From Gammaproteobacteria bacterium (GTDB taxonomy: Bacteria; Pseudomonadota; Gammaproteobacteria; Xanthomonadales; Wenzhouxiangellaceae): 64,000 nt of DNA. The notes under the pieces are model-generated. The model was not told the origin of the DNA. It worked only from the letters and a program-made list of their open reading frames with translations, and searched no databases. Positions 52,980-61,954 of this stretch are shown here, one piece after another. Position numbers and translations under genes: made by a program. The stretch is taken from the NCBI GenBank assembly GCA_009908385.1, contig JAAAPE010000075.1, positions 1 to 64,000 on the forward strand, read 5' to 3'. Numbering within the stretch: the stretch's first letter is position 1; each line of letters starts with the position of its first letter.

Positions 52980-54509
52980 TCACTGCTGGAACCGATCACT
53001 GAAGATCGGCGGCCCACTTCCGAACTCGAAAGCGCCGAGGTCGCAGGTCCCGATGCGGGGCGCGCCGCGCTGGTCGTGATCGAGCGGGTTGCCTTCGAAA
53101 TCGCCACAGCCGTCCGGATCGCCGGCGTCGATGGCCGGGGAACCGGGCTGCAGTGCGTGGGTCGGCGTCGGGCCGTGATTGTCCGCCAGGGAGTCCAGCA
53201 GGGGGTCGCTTCCCACCATCGCCCCGGAGGTGTCGCCATCGACGAAGCAGTTGCCGGTCAACTCGGACAGCGAGCCCTGTTCGACCAGGTTGTAGCCGTC
53301 GGACTGCAATGTGCCGTCGCAGTCGTGCGCATGGCGGAAGCCGGAGGGCGAGTCGTCGAGGTTGTCGGCAATGATCGAATTACGCAGTTCGACCGTGGTG
53401 TTGATGCAGATGGGGTTGCAGTCGGTTGGCGGCTCGAGAAAGATACCGCCGCCATTGCCATCTCCGTCGCTGTCCGAATCCGCGATGTTACCGGCAATGG
53501 TCGAGCTCGCGATGCGCAGCGTGCGCGATTCGCACACGAAAATCCCCGCGCCGCTTCCCGTGCTCACGTTTCCCGCGATGGTGCTATTGACCAAAGACAT
53601 TGGCTCCGAGCTGCATTGGGAAATGCCGCGGGCGTTGTCGGTCATCAAAACGCCTCTTATATCAACCTGCGCTTCGCCCAAAGCGGCGAGGGCGTTGCCA
53701 GTGCTGACCGTGATCGAAACCATCTCAATGGCGGCCGCGCCACCTGAAATGAATACGGCGACTCCCGAGCTGTCATGAACGGCGCTTTGGCGCAAACCCA
53801 GGCTTCCAACACTGAATATGGCCGACCCGACCGGAGACAGAATTGAGTGGCCTTCAATTGTGCAGTCAATCAGTTCGGCCGAACCTTGGTTGTACAGGCC
53901 GCCGCCGGCATTCTCGGCCGATGAACCCAGGGTCGTGTTGAGGAATAGTTCGCAGCCTTCGATGGACAGCATGCCAGCGTTGTATATGCCGCCGCCCTGA
54001 TCTGCTTGTGACTGGGCGACTCGCGTGGCATGGAGTTGCAAAGAGCCCGTGTTGTAAAGTCCGCCGCCGCTGCCGCTGGTGATGCAGCCCTCGACTGTGA
54101 CGTTCTCAAGCGTCAAGTCGCCTTCGTTGAGGAGGCATCCCCCGTTGGTGCCGCCAACGCCAAACTGGATCGTCATGTCGCGGATGATCACGCTGTTTCC
54201 ACTGAGGATATGGAACACCCGCGCCGAGGCCATGTAAGGCCCGCTGGCGGCTCGAACGGTTGTGACATCCCGACCGGCTCCGTCAATCTCGATTGATTTG
54301 TCGACCACGACATCGGACTCGGTCATTGGTGATGGGGGCGTGGAATCGACAATCTCCACAATATCGCCTGAAGTCGCCTGGTCGATGGCTGCTTGTATGC
54401 TGATGGCGTCGCAGCCGCTGGGGCAAACCGTCCACGTTGCGCTCTGTCCGGGCACGGCCAGGACCCCGGCAATAATCAGGACTGCAGCATATGCAACGGG
54501 TCTAACCAT
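52980..54509 (-). CDS. Secreted right-handed beta-helix protein 2
   Basis: The 509-residue protein has a signal peptide (cleavage near residue 23), the same CPSGCD motif and a beta helix with GGGLYNTGSLQLHATRV and GGGIYNAGMLSIEGCEL repeats. A choice-of-anchor Q-type region follows (LQPGSPAIDAGDPDGC), and the last residues are PPIFSDRFQQ, the [IL]FxDxF signature. The final 50 residues are nearly identical to beta-helix protein 1, more so than the middle, so the C-terminus is under strong constraint or was recently converted. The ATG at 54509 begins the signal peptide; another ATG lies 30 bases upstream. Confidence 0.86.
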   Translation of the reverse strand: MVRPVAYAAVLIIAGVLAVPGQSATWTVCPSGCDAISIQAAIDQATSGDIVEIVDSTPPSPMTESDVVVDKSIEIDGAGRDVTTVRAASGPYMASARVFHILSGNSVIIRDMTIQFGVGGTNGGCLLNEGDLTLENVTVEGCITSGSGGGLYNTGSLQLHATRVAQSQADQGGGIYNAGMLSIEGCELFLNTTLGSSAENAGGGLYNQGSAELIDCTIEGHSILSPVGSAIFSVGSLGLRQSAVHDSSGVAVFISGGAAAIEMVSITVSTGNALAALGEAQVDIRGVLMTDNARGISQCSSEPMSLVNSTIAGNVSTGSGAGIFVCESRTLRIASSTIAGNIADSDSDGDGNGGGIFLEPPTDCNPICINTTVELRNSIIADNLDDSPSGFRHAHDCDGTLQSDGYNLVEQGSLSELTGNCFVDGDTSGAMVGSDPLLDSLADNHGPTPTHALQPGSPAIDAGDPDGCGDFEGNPLDHDQRGAPRIGTCDLGAFEFGSGPPIFSDRFQQ

Positions 54510-54546
54510 GGTTGGTGTTCGGAAATGAATCGGGTTCATTGACACC

Positions 54547-54573
54547 AATGCCGCTGTCCCGGGAACCGAACGC
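54547..54573. promoter_or_regulatory. Conserved boundary element, copy C (orphan)
   Basis: AATGCCGCT at 54547-54555, a 10-base spacer and CCGAACGC at 54566-54573. It is 37 bases upstream of the beta-helix 2 ATG, as expected from copy B. No kinase gene follows on the other side; instead there is a broken amidohydrolase. It marks the right end of the duplicated module. Confidence 0.55.
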
Positions 54574-54610
54574 CCCGTTGCGCTTGAGGTGGGCAAGAGC
54601 CCCCGACGCG

Positions 54611-55019
54611 ATGGACGATCCGTTCCTTCGTTCCGGAGTGGAGGAAGACGTTCTCGACAGCCTCGGCGGCCGGGCGCTCCGCATGGCGCCCATGTTGCCG
54701 CCGGTCCACGAGCGCCACTGGCGGCAGGTGCTCGACTCGATCGGCCGGGCGCACGCCGCCGGCGTGCGGTCGTTTGGGCACCGACACCAACAACCCCTAT
54801 GTCTTCCCGGGCTACAGCGTTCATGTCGGGCTCGAACTGCTGGTCGAAAGCGGCATGTCGCCGATGGCCGTCCTGATTGCGGGGACCCGGGCGGCCGCGG
54901 AAATTCTGGTTCACGAGGCCGACTACGGGACGCTGGAGCCGGGCAAGCGCGCCGATATCCTGCTGCTCGACGACAATCCTTTGGAGGCATTCGGGCGACG
55001 CGCATGCTGTCGGCAGTAA
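54611..55019 (+). pseudogene. Amidohydrolase C-terminal fragment with frameshift
   Basis: The first frame reads DDPFLRSGVEEDVLDSL and PPVHERHWRQVLDSIG. At the TTTGGG run (about 54773-54778) the homology moves to the next frame, which reads LGTDTNNPYVFPGYSVHVGL and continues to GTLEPGKRADILLLDDNPLE, the typical end of an amidohydrolase-family protein. One extra T in the TTT run would explain the shift. Only about 135 of the usual 400-plus residues remain and the metal-binding N-terminal part is missing, so it is a true remnant and not only a sequencing error. Confidence 0.75.
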
Positions 55020-55165
55020 TCAAGGAGCGGCAAGCTGATTGATCGGCAGTCGCTGGTCACGGAAGAGCATCTGCAATAAGAGCTTGATCGCTGTTGATGG
55101 ATGCGCCCGTTCGGTTTCCGGTTGAACAGGCATTGCGTACTTGGAGAGCCATCGAGGGACTGTTT

Positions 55166-56344
55166 ATGCCATTCATTCGAATTTTATTGAGTGACTACCG
55201 AACCACCATTGTGCGATTACTTGTGTTTGTCTTGCTCAGCACTTGTTGTATCGCGTCGGTCGGCGCGGCCACCTTCTGCGCCACTACCAGTGCCGAACTT
55301 CAAGCGGCACTCGATACCGCCGAGACCAACGGGGAAGCAGACGAGGTGCGGGTTCTGACCGGGACCTATACCGCGCCAGCCGGCGGTTTTTCCTACAATG
55401 CAATAGGATCCTCCGGCCCAGATCAGAGTATCGAGATCAGCGGTGGCTGGTCGGGGACCATCGGCGGCTGCGGACAGGTGCTGGAGGAAAACGCTGCGCT
55501 CACCGTGCTGTCGGGAGATTTATCCAACCGAGTGATGAGTGTCTTGTTGCCCAGCGACGCTGACGCGACGGTGCGTCTATTGAGCTTCGTTAGCGGCAAT
55601 ACTTCCGGACAGTTCGCTGGCGGCGGGCTGAACGTGCAGGGCACCAACCCTTATAACGGGGTGATAACGATCGAGCGCAATATCTTTCTCAACAATGAGG
55701 CCGAAAACGGTGGCGGTCTTAATGTTTTCTACACCGGGTCGACGGCCGCTAATACCCTAATCGTCAACAATCTGTTCGCCGGCAACCATGCCCGCGACAA
55801 TGCCGGTGCGCTCGATCTCGAAATCGAACAGGCGCCCAGTCTGTCACCCGCACGGGGCAGTATGCTTCCGGCCGTTTCGGTGACGAATAACACCATCGTC
55901 GATAACAGCCTTCCGCCGATCATCCTTCCTCCGCCTGATCTGGTCGGCGGAATGCGCATCGACGGGACGGTGAGCAACAAGTGGGTCGTCAACAATAATA
56001 TCTGGGCCAACCAGGCGACCGACCTGTTCATCGGTAATGGCTCGGGCCTGCGCTTGTGGAACAACAACATCCAGTCCCGGGCAGGTGATGCCCCGACGAG
56101 CGAGCAGAACAATATCAGCGCGGAGCCCGAGTACCTGGATTGCGGTTTGCTGTGTGTGGCTCGTACGCCGGCAGTCTCCTCACCCCTTATGGACGCGGGG
56201 GCGTTTCCGCAGACCGGCCACCCCTGGTTCCTCTCGGATACCGATCTTCGCGGTCTCACGAGAGTGCGCGACGAAGGTATCGAAATAGGCGCCTACGAGA
56301 ACAACACGCTGCTTTTTTCTGACCGCTTTGAATCCGCGCTCTGA
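55166..56344 (+). CDS. Secreted beta-helix-like protein with LFSDRF ending
   Basis: The 392-residue protein starts at ATG 55166 with GAGGGAC upstream. A signal peptide with an Arg-containing start and a long hydrophobic core (cleavage after VGA near residue 35) leads to a beta-helix-like region. Repeats such as NGVITIERNIFLNNEAENGG and LIVNNLFAGNHARDN belong to the right-handed parallel beta-helix group. The last residues NNTLLFSDRFESAL carry the [IL]FxDxF signature. GC content is visibly lower than in the flanking kinase and pyrC regions. The next gene is another signature protein, 126 bases on. Confidence 0.82.
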   Translation: MPFIRILLSDYRTTIVRLLVFVLLSTCCIASVGAATFCATTSAELQAALDTAETNGEADEVRVLTGTYTAPAGGFSYNAIGSSGPDQSIEISGGWSGTIGGCGQVLEENAALTVLSGDLSNRVMSVLLPSDADATVRLLSFVSGNTSGQFAGGGLNVQGTNPYNGVITIERNIFLNNEAENGGGLNVFYTGSTAANTLIVNNLFAGNHARDNAGALDLEIEQAPSLSPARGSMLPAVSVTNNTIVDNSLPPIILPPPDLVGGMRIDGTVSNKWVVNNNIWANQATDLFIGNGSGLRLWNNNIQSRAGDAPTSEQNNISAEPEYLDCGLLCVARTPAVSSPLMDAGAFPQTGHPWFLSDTDLRGLTRVRDEGIEIGAYENNTLLFSDRFESAL

Positions 56345-56470
56345 ATCATGGCGTTCCGGGGTTCTGAAATCTGGTTGCCACCTTTGTGAGAGTGAGCCGA
56401 ACCGTTCGTTCTGTGTTTCAGAGGCATTGAAAGTGGATGAAGCAAGGATTTAGCTGTACGGGAGGCTGGC

Positions 56471-57637
56471 ATGAGATACCACTCGATTGTTTTCGCGGGT
56501 TTGATGATGATCACAGCCGCTTTCGCTAACGCACAGGGAACTTATGATGACGCAGTGGTTGGCTATGCGTATACGAGCCCGTCGGGTAGCCTGCAGTTCG
56601 AGAACCTGTATCACCGTTCGGGTGGGGACATCACCGTAGACCATACGTCGGAAGGCCAGTACAAAATCCGCTTCTATGGTGCATCGACCCAGGGTAGTTA
56701 CATACCCATGCTGGCCTGGCCAGCCGCCGACGGCGGAGTGTGCACGATCAGTGGCTTCGGTCCCGGTCTTGATTTTTCCCATGATCCGCCCACGTTTCGC
56801 TGGGTGGGCGTTCAATGCTCCGACGCTTTGACTGTCAATCCCGACGATGATTGGAATCAGGTACTCCTCGTCGATGAGGGAGGCCCCGACGGCAGTAACA
56901 CCAGCCTGGCTTTTGTTGAAAGCCGTGAAGCCATGCCACCCGGTGGCTCCGTTGACCTGTCGAGCGAGAACTCTACTTACAATCCGGGTGGCGGTACAAC
57001 GAGTTTGAGTAGAACGGGCTTGGGAGAGTACTACGTCTCCATGGACGGTCTGGGTGCCGTCATGCCGGCTGACGTCAATGTGTACGTCGCGGCATTTAGC
57101 GATTATTCCCGATCCTGTCGCGTAGCCGACTGGACGCTGCACTTCGCGGGCTCGGACAACGCCCGAGTACAGGTCCGCTGCTCAGGTCCCTCGGGACCAG
57201 TGGACATGCGATTCGTGCTGTTGCTGACATCGACCGAGCCATCCTCGGCTTCAGCGGCAAGCGCCAAGATCAATGGCTTTTCCCAGCCCTCGGAGTGGAC
57301 GACTGTCAGTGGCAGTGCCGTACACAACCCTCATGGTCAGGTTCAATTCAGATGGGATGGCGATAATCACCAGATCCGCTTTGAATGGCCTAGCGATCAA
57401 CCGGAAGGCGTGGCTTTCGTCACTTCGGCGTACTCCCAACTTCGATTCTGTTCAAGCACTACGGCACATCGCCCGCCAGGCGGCCCGGCGGATTATCTCC
57501 AGGTCAACGTGAACTGCTTTGATTTCGATGGCACTTTGGGCGTGGGCACATTCACCGTACTCTTGACGCAGGTCACTCCAGCGCCCCCGGGCGACCTGAT
57601 CTTCAGTGACCGGTTCGCAATGGGCGATTCCCAATAA
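56471..57637 (+). CDS. Secreted hypothetical protein with IFSDRF ending
   Basis: The 388-residue protein has a strong ribosome site (GGGAGG), a signal peptide (cleavage after ANA near residue 21) and two or three similar all-beta domains. The segments FRWVGVQC and LHFAGSDNARVQVRC recur with WNQVLL and DMRFVLLL-like strands. I recognise no family. The C-terminus is PPGDLIFSDRFAMGDSQ, the [IL]FxDxF signature followed by an 8-residue tail, the longest in the set. Cysteines are paired through the sequence, so it should be disulfide-bonded after export. GC content is lower than average for the window. Confidence 0.8.
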   Translation: MRYHSIVFAGLMMITAAFANAQGTYDDAVVGYAYTSPSGSLQFENLYHRSGGDITVDHTSEGQYKIRFYGASTQGSYIPMLAWPAADGGVCTISGFGPGLDFSHDPPTFRWVGVQCSDALTVNPDDDWNQVLLVDEGGPDGSNTSLAFVESREAMPPGGSVDLSSENSTYNPGGGTTSLSRTGLGEYYVSMDGLGAVMPADVNVYVAAFSDYSRSCRVADWTLHFAGSDNARVQVRCSGPSGPVDMRFVLLLTSTEPSSASAASAKINGFSQPSEWTTVSGSAVHNPHGQVQFRWDGDNHQIRFEWPSDQPEGVAFVTSAYSQLRFCSSTTAHRPPGGPADYLQVNVNCFDFDGTLGVGTFTVLLTQVTPAPPGDLIFSDRFAMGDSQ

Positions 57638-57766
57638 TCCGGGCACTATTCAGGAGTCCGGTGGTCGCCCCGAGTGATATTAGAGCGGCAGGCGGGGCGA
57701 ATGATACTCGGTTCCGGCTAGCCAAACGCGGTCGTTTCTGCTCCAATAGTAGGGGTGAGGCGACCC

Positions 57767-58357
57767 ATGAACGAAGCTGTAATCGATTCTACAACCCGAC
57801 TGATTCGCGAGGCGCAGTCCGGTGACGGAACTGCGCGTGATCGCCTGTTTGCGCGTTGCCGGCCGCTGCTCAGGCGCTGGGCGCGAGGTCGATTGCCGCA
57901 TTTTGCCCGTGATCTGGCCGATACCGAAGACCTTGTTCAGACGGCCCTGACTCGGGCTTTCACCAATTTGGACCGCTTTGAGGCACGGGGTACGGGCTCG
58001 TTTCTTGCCTACCTGCGAACCATCACGCTCAACGCGGTCAAGGAAGAGCTGCGGCGCAGCGGCCGCCGGCCGGAGGACACGGAGCGGTTCGAGGCGGCGG
58101 ACGATTCGACTAATCCCGTTCTGGAGGACGCGATCTCAGCCGATACGCTGGCTGACTACGAGTCCGGTCTGGATCGGCTCGACGAACCGCGTCGGGAGGC
58201 TGTCGTTCTGAGACTGGAGTTTGGGCTGAGCTATTCGGAAATCGCCGAAGAGCTGGGATTGGCATCAGCCGACGCGGCTCGCATGAAAGTCTCCCGCGCC
58301 TTGGTTCGCCTCGCCGAGGTTATGCGACCGCCTGACGATTCAGCTGGCGCTCACTGA
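57767..58357 (+). CDS. ECF-type sigma factor
   Basis: The 196-residue protein starts at ATG 57767 behind AGGGGTGAGG. Sigma region 2 ([20 protein letters not shown] and [20 protein letters not shown]) and region 4 ([20 protein letters not shown] with the following helix) are clear. It is more like the group of ECF factors linked to Ser/Thr kinases and secreted proteins than to stress-type ECFs, but that is judged by eye. No anti-sigma gene is next to it. Its 3' end overlaps the convergent pyrC gene by 18 bases. A weak resemblance to the boundary element (AATG at 57700, CCAAACGC at 57722) precedes it. Confidence 0.88.
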   Translation: MNEAVIDSTTRLIREAQSGDGTARDRLFARCRPLLRRWARGRLPHFARDLADTEDLVQTALTRAFTNLDRFEARGTGSFLAYLRTITLNAVKEELRRSGRRPEDTERFEAADDSTNPVLEDAISADTLADYESGLDRLDEPRREAVVLRLEFGLSYSEIAEELGLASADAARMKVSRALVRLAEVMRPPDDSAGAH

Positions 58358-59377
58358 CCATCCGGGGTTCCCGCCGGCCCGCAGCGGCACGAGCACGTCA
58401 TCGCCCGCGTTTACGGTCTCCGGCACCTTCCAGTCCGATTTCTCCAGCGTGATCTTTTCCTCGTGGCGCGGCAGCCCGTAGAAGTCGGGCCCATGGAGGC
58501 TGGCGAATCCCTCGAGCTTGTGGAGCGCGCCGGCGGCTTCGAACACCGAGGCGTAGAGTTCGATCGCGGCCGGCGCCGAGTAGATGCCGGCGCAGCCGCA
58601 GTCCGATTCCTTGGCGTGCTTCGGATGCGGCGCGCTGTCCGTGCCCAGGAAGAAGCGCTCGTTGCCGCTGGTGGCCGCGGCCACCAGGGCGCGGCGGTGG
58701 CGTTCGCGCTTGATCAGGGGCAGGCAGTAGTGGTGGGGCCGCAGGCCGCCTTCGAACAGGGCATTGCGGTTGTACATCAGGTGATGGACGGTGATGGTCG
58801 CCGCGATCGGGCCGGGCGCGGATTCGACGTAATCGATCGCGTCGGCCGTGGTGGCGTGCTCGAGCACCATCTTCAGTTCCGGGAAGCGCCGGCGGATTTT
58901 CTCCAGGTGGCGCTCGATGAAGACCGCCTCGCGGTCGAAGACGTCGATGTCGCCGTCGGTCACCTCGCCGTGCATCAGCAGCGGCAGGCCGTGCTTTTCC
59001 ATCGCCTCGAACACCGGGTAGACGCGTTCGAGATCCCGCACGCCGGAGTCCGAGTTGGTGGTCGCGCCGGCCGGGTAGTACTTGATCGCGTGCACGAAGT
59101 CGCTTTCGGCCGCCTCGCGGACGTCCTGTGCCGTGGTCGTTTCGGTCAGGTACAGGGTCATCAGCGGCTCGAAGCGGCTGCCGTCGGGCCGTGCGGCGAG
59201 AATGCGGTTGCGGTAGGCGCCTGCGTCGGCCACCGTCCGCACCGGCGGCTTGAGGTTGGGCATGACGATGGCGCGGCCGAACACGCGCGCCGTGGCCGGA
59301 ACCACGGCCGACAGCATGTCGCCGTCTCGAAGGTGCAGGTGCCAGTCGTCGGGGCGTCGGATCTCGATGCGGGTCAC
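58340..59377 (-). CDS. pyrC: Dihydroorotase
   Basis: The 345-residue enzyme closes carbamoyl-aspartate to dihydroorotate in pyrimidine synthesis. It is the short, class II type, close to E. coli PyrC (348 residues). The zinc ligands are visible: HLHLRDG near the start, the carboxylated Lys in HAIKYYPAG, His in LMHGEV, His in LEHATT and the catalytic Asp in GTDSAPH. The start is GTG 59377; the longer upstream frame is non-coding. It is divergent from the zinc-type TonB receptor and its promoter must share the 59378-59520 gap. It overlaps the sigma gene at its 3' end. Confidence 0.96.
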   Translation of the reverse strand: MTRIEIRRPDDWHLHLRDGDMLSAVVPATARVFGRAIVMPNLKPPVRTVADAGAYRNRILAARPDGSRFEPLMTLYLTETTTAQDVREAAESDFVHAIKYYPAGATTNSDSGVRDLERVYPVFEAMEKHGLPLLMHGEVTDGDIDVFDREAVFIERHLEKIRRRFPELKMVLEHATTADAIDYVESAPGPIAATITVHHLMYNRNALFEGGLRPHHYCLPLIKRERHRRALVAAATSGNERFFLGTDSAPHPKHAKESDCGCAGIYSAPAAIELYASVFEAAGALHKLEGFASLHGPDFYGLPRHEEKITLEKSDWKVPETVNAGDDVLVPLRAGGNPGWSVSAS

Positions 59378-59489
59378 GTCACTGTCGCGATGTCGGTTGG
59401 CCTGTGGGCATTCTAGTCGCTCGCTGGCACCCTCGCTCGCCGTCGCGACGCCCTGCTTGACCGGCTCGGGAATCGTGCGGATAATGAAA

Positions 59490-59509
59490 AGATATAACAT
59501 TACATATCT
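59490..59509. promoter_or_regulatory. Zur-like palindrome before the zinc-type receptor
   Basis: AGATAT at 59490-59495 and ATATCT at 59504-59509 form a perfect 6-bp inverted repeat around aacattac. The AT-rich dyad with an internal ATAACAT resembles gammaproteobacterial Zur boxes, and it lies 23 bases before the ATG of a His-rich TonB receptor. That fits repression by zinc-bound Zur. The match is by eye only. Confidence 0.5.
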
Positions 59510-59532
59510 CACTGGATTCCATGGAGACCCGA

Positions 59533-61833
59533 ATGATTCGATCGACCCTTCTGCTGGCGGGACTGCTGCCCCTGACTGCCCTGGCTCAGGACGCCGAGCC
59601 GGAACAGGAAGCCGAAACGCATACGGAGCGCAGCGAGCTGGAAACGGTCGTGGTCAGCGCGCTGCCGATCGAGCGCAGCAAGCTCGATTCGGCCCAGCCC
59701 ATCGACGTACTCTTCGGCGAGGAACTCGACGACCGGCGCGGGCTGACGCTGGGCGAGACCCTCAAGCAGCAGCCCGGGGTGCACTCGACCAGCTACGGCC
59801 CCGGCGCCGGCCGGCCCGTGATCCGCGGCCTGGGCGGCGGGCGCGTGCAGGTGCTCGAGGACAGCCTGCCTTCGGTCGACGTCTCGGCCCAGTCCGACGA
59901 CCACGCCGTGAGCGTCGAGCCCATGCTGATCGATCGCGTCGAGATCCTTCGCGGGCCGGCCACGCTGCTCTACGGCTCCGGCGCCGTCGGCGGGGTGGTC
60001 AACGTGATCGACGGCCGTATTCCCGAATCGGTCCCCTACACGCCCCTGGAGGGTCGATTCGAAGTTCGCGGCAACACCGTGGCCGACGAGAAGACCGGCG
60101 TGCTGCGCCTCGACGGCGGCAGCGGCAACTGGGCCTGGAACATTTCCGGCAGCTGGCGCGACGCCGGCGACTACGAGATTCCCGGCTACGGCGAGCTCGA
60201 AATGCACGAGGATCACGAGCACGAGGAGGGCGACCACGACCACGACGACCACGAGGACGAGGAGGAGCGGGTCTTCGGCACGCTCGAGAACAGCTTCGTG
60301 GAGTCGCAGTCCGGATCGGTCGGCGCGAGCTGGATCGGCGCGCGCGGCTTCTTCGGGATGTCGTTGAAGCGCTTCGAGACCGAATACGGCATTCCCGCGC
60401 CCCACGCCCACGGCGACGAGGAGGACCATGACCACGGCGGTCACGGGCTGGCGGCGTTTCGTTATTCCCTGTTGTCGGAGGAAGACCACGATCACGAAGA
60501 CGAGCACGGTCACGAAGAAGAGGATGTCTTCATCGACCTCGAGCAGACGCGCTGGGACGCCAAGGGCGCACTGAACGATCCCCTGCCGGGCTTCACGCGC
60601 GCCACGCTGCGAACCAGCTACAGCGACTACACGCACGCCGAGCGCTCGGTCGGCGAGGGGCACGGCCACGAGCACGAAGAGGAAGAACACGAGCACGAAG
60701 AAGAGCACGGCCATTCCGGCGATCACGTCCACACGCGCTTCGACGTGGAAGCGTGGAACGCCCGGCTCGAACTCGAGCACCGGCCGGTGGCCGGCTGGCG
60801 GGGGGCCGTGGGCTTCCAGTTCGAACACGAGAGCCTGTCGGCTACGGGCGAGGAAGCCTATATCCCCGACGGCGACACGCTGTCCTGGGCGCTGTTCGTG
60901 CTCGAGGAAAAGCGCACCGGCCCGCTGACCTGGACCCTGGGCGCGCGCGTCGAGCGCAACGAGATCGAGGTCGACGAGCTGATCGAGCACCACGATCACG
61001 AGGGGCACGAGGGCGACCACGACGACGACCACGAACACGGCGACGAGCACGACGCCCCGCTGAGCCGCGACTTCACCACCGTGTCCGGAAGCGCCGGCGT
61101 GCTGTGGCGGATCGACGATCGGTGGCAGACCTCGCTGAACTACTCCTACGCCCAGCGCGCGCCCTCACAGGGCGATCTCTACGCCAACGGTCCGCACGCG
61201 GCCACGTTCACCTTCGAGCGCGGCGCGGTCGACCTCGACGAGGAAGTCACCAACGGATTCGACTTCATCGTCCATCGTCATGGCGAGGACTTCGACCTCG
61301 AGGCCAGCCTGTTCTACAACGCCATCGACGACTTCATCTATCTCGGCGAGACCGGCGAGGAGGAAGACGGGCTGCCCCTGCGCACCACGCGCCAGGAAGA
61401 CGCGACCTTCTACGGCGGCGAATTGCTCGCCACCTGGCACCTGCCGCGCACCGCCGTCGGTCACTTCGACCTGCGAGCCGGCTACGACTGGGTCCGCGCC
61501 GAGCTCGACTCGGGCGAGAACCTGCCGCGGATCTCCCCGGCCCGCTACCTCGCCGGCGTGGACTGGCACCTCGGCGATTTCCGCGGCAGCCTGGACTACC
61601 AGCACGTCACCGACGCCGACGACCTGGCGCCCAACGAGACGCCGACCGACGGCTACGACATGCTCGACGTCAACCTGAGCTACTTCTTCGACCTCGGCGG
61701 GGCCGAACTCGAGGCCTTTGCCCGCTTCTCCAACCTGCTCGACGAAGAGGCCCGGGTCCACACCTCCTACCTGAAGAACTTCGCGCCCCTGCCGGGGCGG
61801 AACTTCGGCGTGGGGCTGCGGGGCCGCTTCTGA
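59533..61833 (+). CDS. znuD: His-rich TonB-dependent receptor (ZnuD-like)
   Basis: The 766-residue protein starts at ATG 59533 with GGAG seven bases upstream; an ATG 12 bases earlier is possible. Signal peptide, plug domain (about 35-150, [21 protein letters not shown]) and a 22-strand beta barrel ending in phenylalanine are present. Five clusters rich in His, Asp and Glu lie in predicted outer loops (about residues 215-245, 290-310, 318-338, 376-400 and 485-510), many more than in a typical ZnuD. Such loops capture zinc at the cell surface before TonB-driven uptake. The Zur-like palindrome upstream supports this. A strong terminator follows. Confidence 0.88.
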   Translation: MIRSTLLLAGLLPLTALAQDAEPEQEAETHTERSELETVVVSALPIERSKLDSAQPIDVLFGEELDDRRGLTLGETLKQQPGVHSTSYGPGAGRPVIRGLGGGRVQVLEDSLPSVDVSAQSDDHAVSVEPMLIDRVEILRGPATLLYGSGAVGGVVNVIDGRIPESVPYTPLEGRFEVRGNTVADEKTGVLRLDGGSGNWAWNISGSWRDAGDYEIPGYGELEMHEDHEHEEGDHDHDDHEDEEERVFGTLENSFVESQSGSVGASWIGARGFFGMSLKRFETEYGIPAPHAHGDEEDHDHGGHGLAAFRYSLLSEEDHDHEDEHGHEEEDVFIDLEQTRWDAKGALNDPLPGFTRATLRTSYSDYTHAERSVGEGHGHEHEEEEHEHEEEHGHSGDHVHTRFDVEAWNARLELEHRPVAGWRGAVGFQFEHESLSATGEEAYIPDGDTLSWALFVLEEKRTGPLTWTLGARVERNEIEVDELIEHHDHEGHEGDHDDDHEHGDEHDAPLSRDFTTVSGSAGVLWRIDDRWQTSLNYSYAQRAPSQGDLYANGPHAATFTFERGAVDLDEEVTNGFDFIVHRHGEDFDLEASLFYNAIDDFIYLGETGEEEDGLPLRTTRQEDATFYGGELLATWHLPRTAVGHFDLRAGYDWVRAELDSGENLPRISPARYLAGVDWHLGDFRGSLDYQHVTDADDLAPNETPTDGYDMLDVNLSYFFDLGGAELEAFARFSNLLDEEARVHTSYLKNFAPLPGRNFGVGLRGRF

Positions 61834-61846
61834 TCGGCCGCGAAAA

Positions 61847-61879
61847 CGGGCCCGGCCGGCATCGCGCCGGCCGGGCCCG
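61847..61879 (+). terminator. Strong hairpin after the zinc-type receptor
   Basis: Fourteen perfectly paired GC bases (cgggcccggccggc with gccggccgggcccg) enclose a 5-base loop, 13 bases after the stop codon. The downstream sequence CACTGTAAACTTTTAATATC is T-rich from about ten bases on. It should stop most transcription before the next receptor. Confidence 0.7.
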
Positions 61880-61954
61880 CGCACTGTAAACTTTTAATAT
61901 CTTATTGCGGTAGACTGTCGCGCTTTTCACTCAGCGTTCGAAGGAGAGACAAGC

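Noticed and set aside
54512-55042. A 176-residue intact gene after beta-helix protein 2
   Set aside because: The second half of that frame is nonsense; the amidohydrolase homology continues in the neighbouring frame, so it is a frameshifted remnant.
18933-57637. The shared C-terminal signature as a type IX, PEP-CTERM, GlyGly-CTERM or LPXTG signal
   Set aside because: Those signals need a C-terminal beta domain, or a motif plus transmembrane helix plus basic tail; none of the seven proteins has these.
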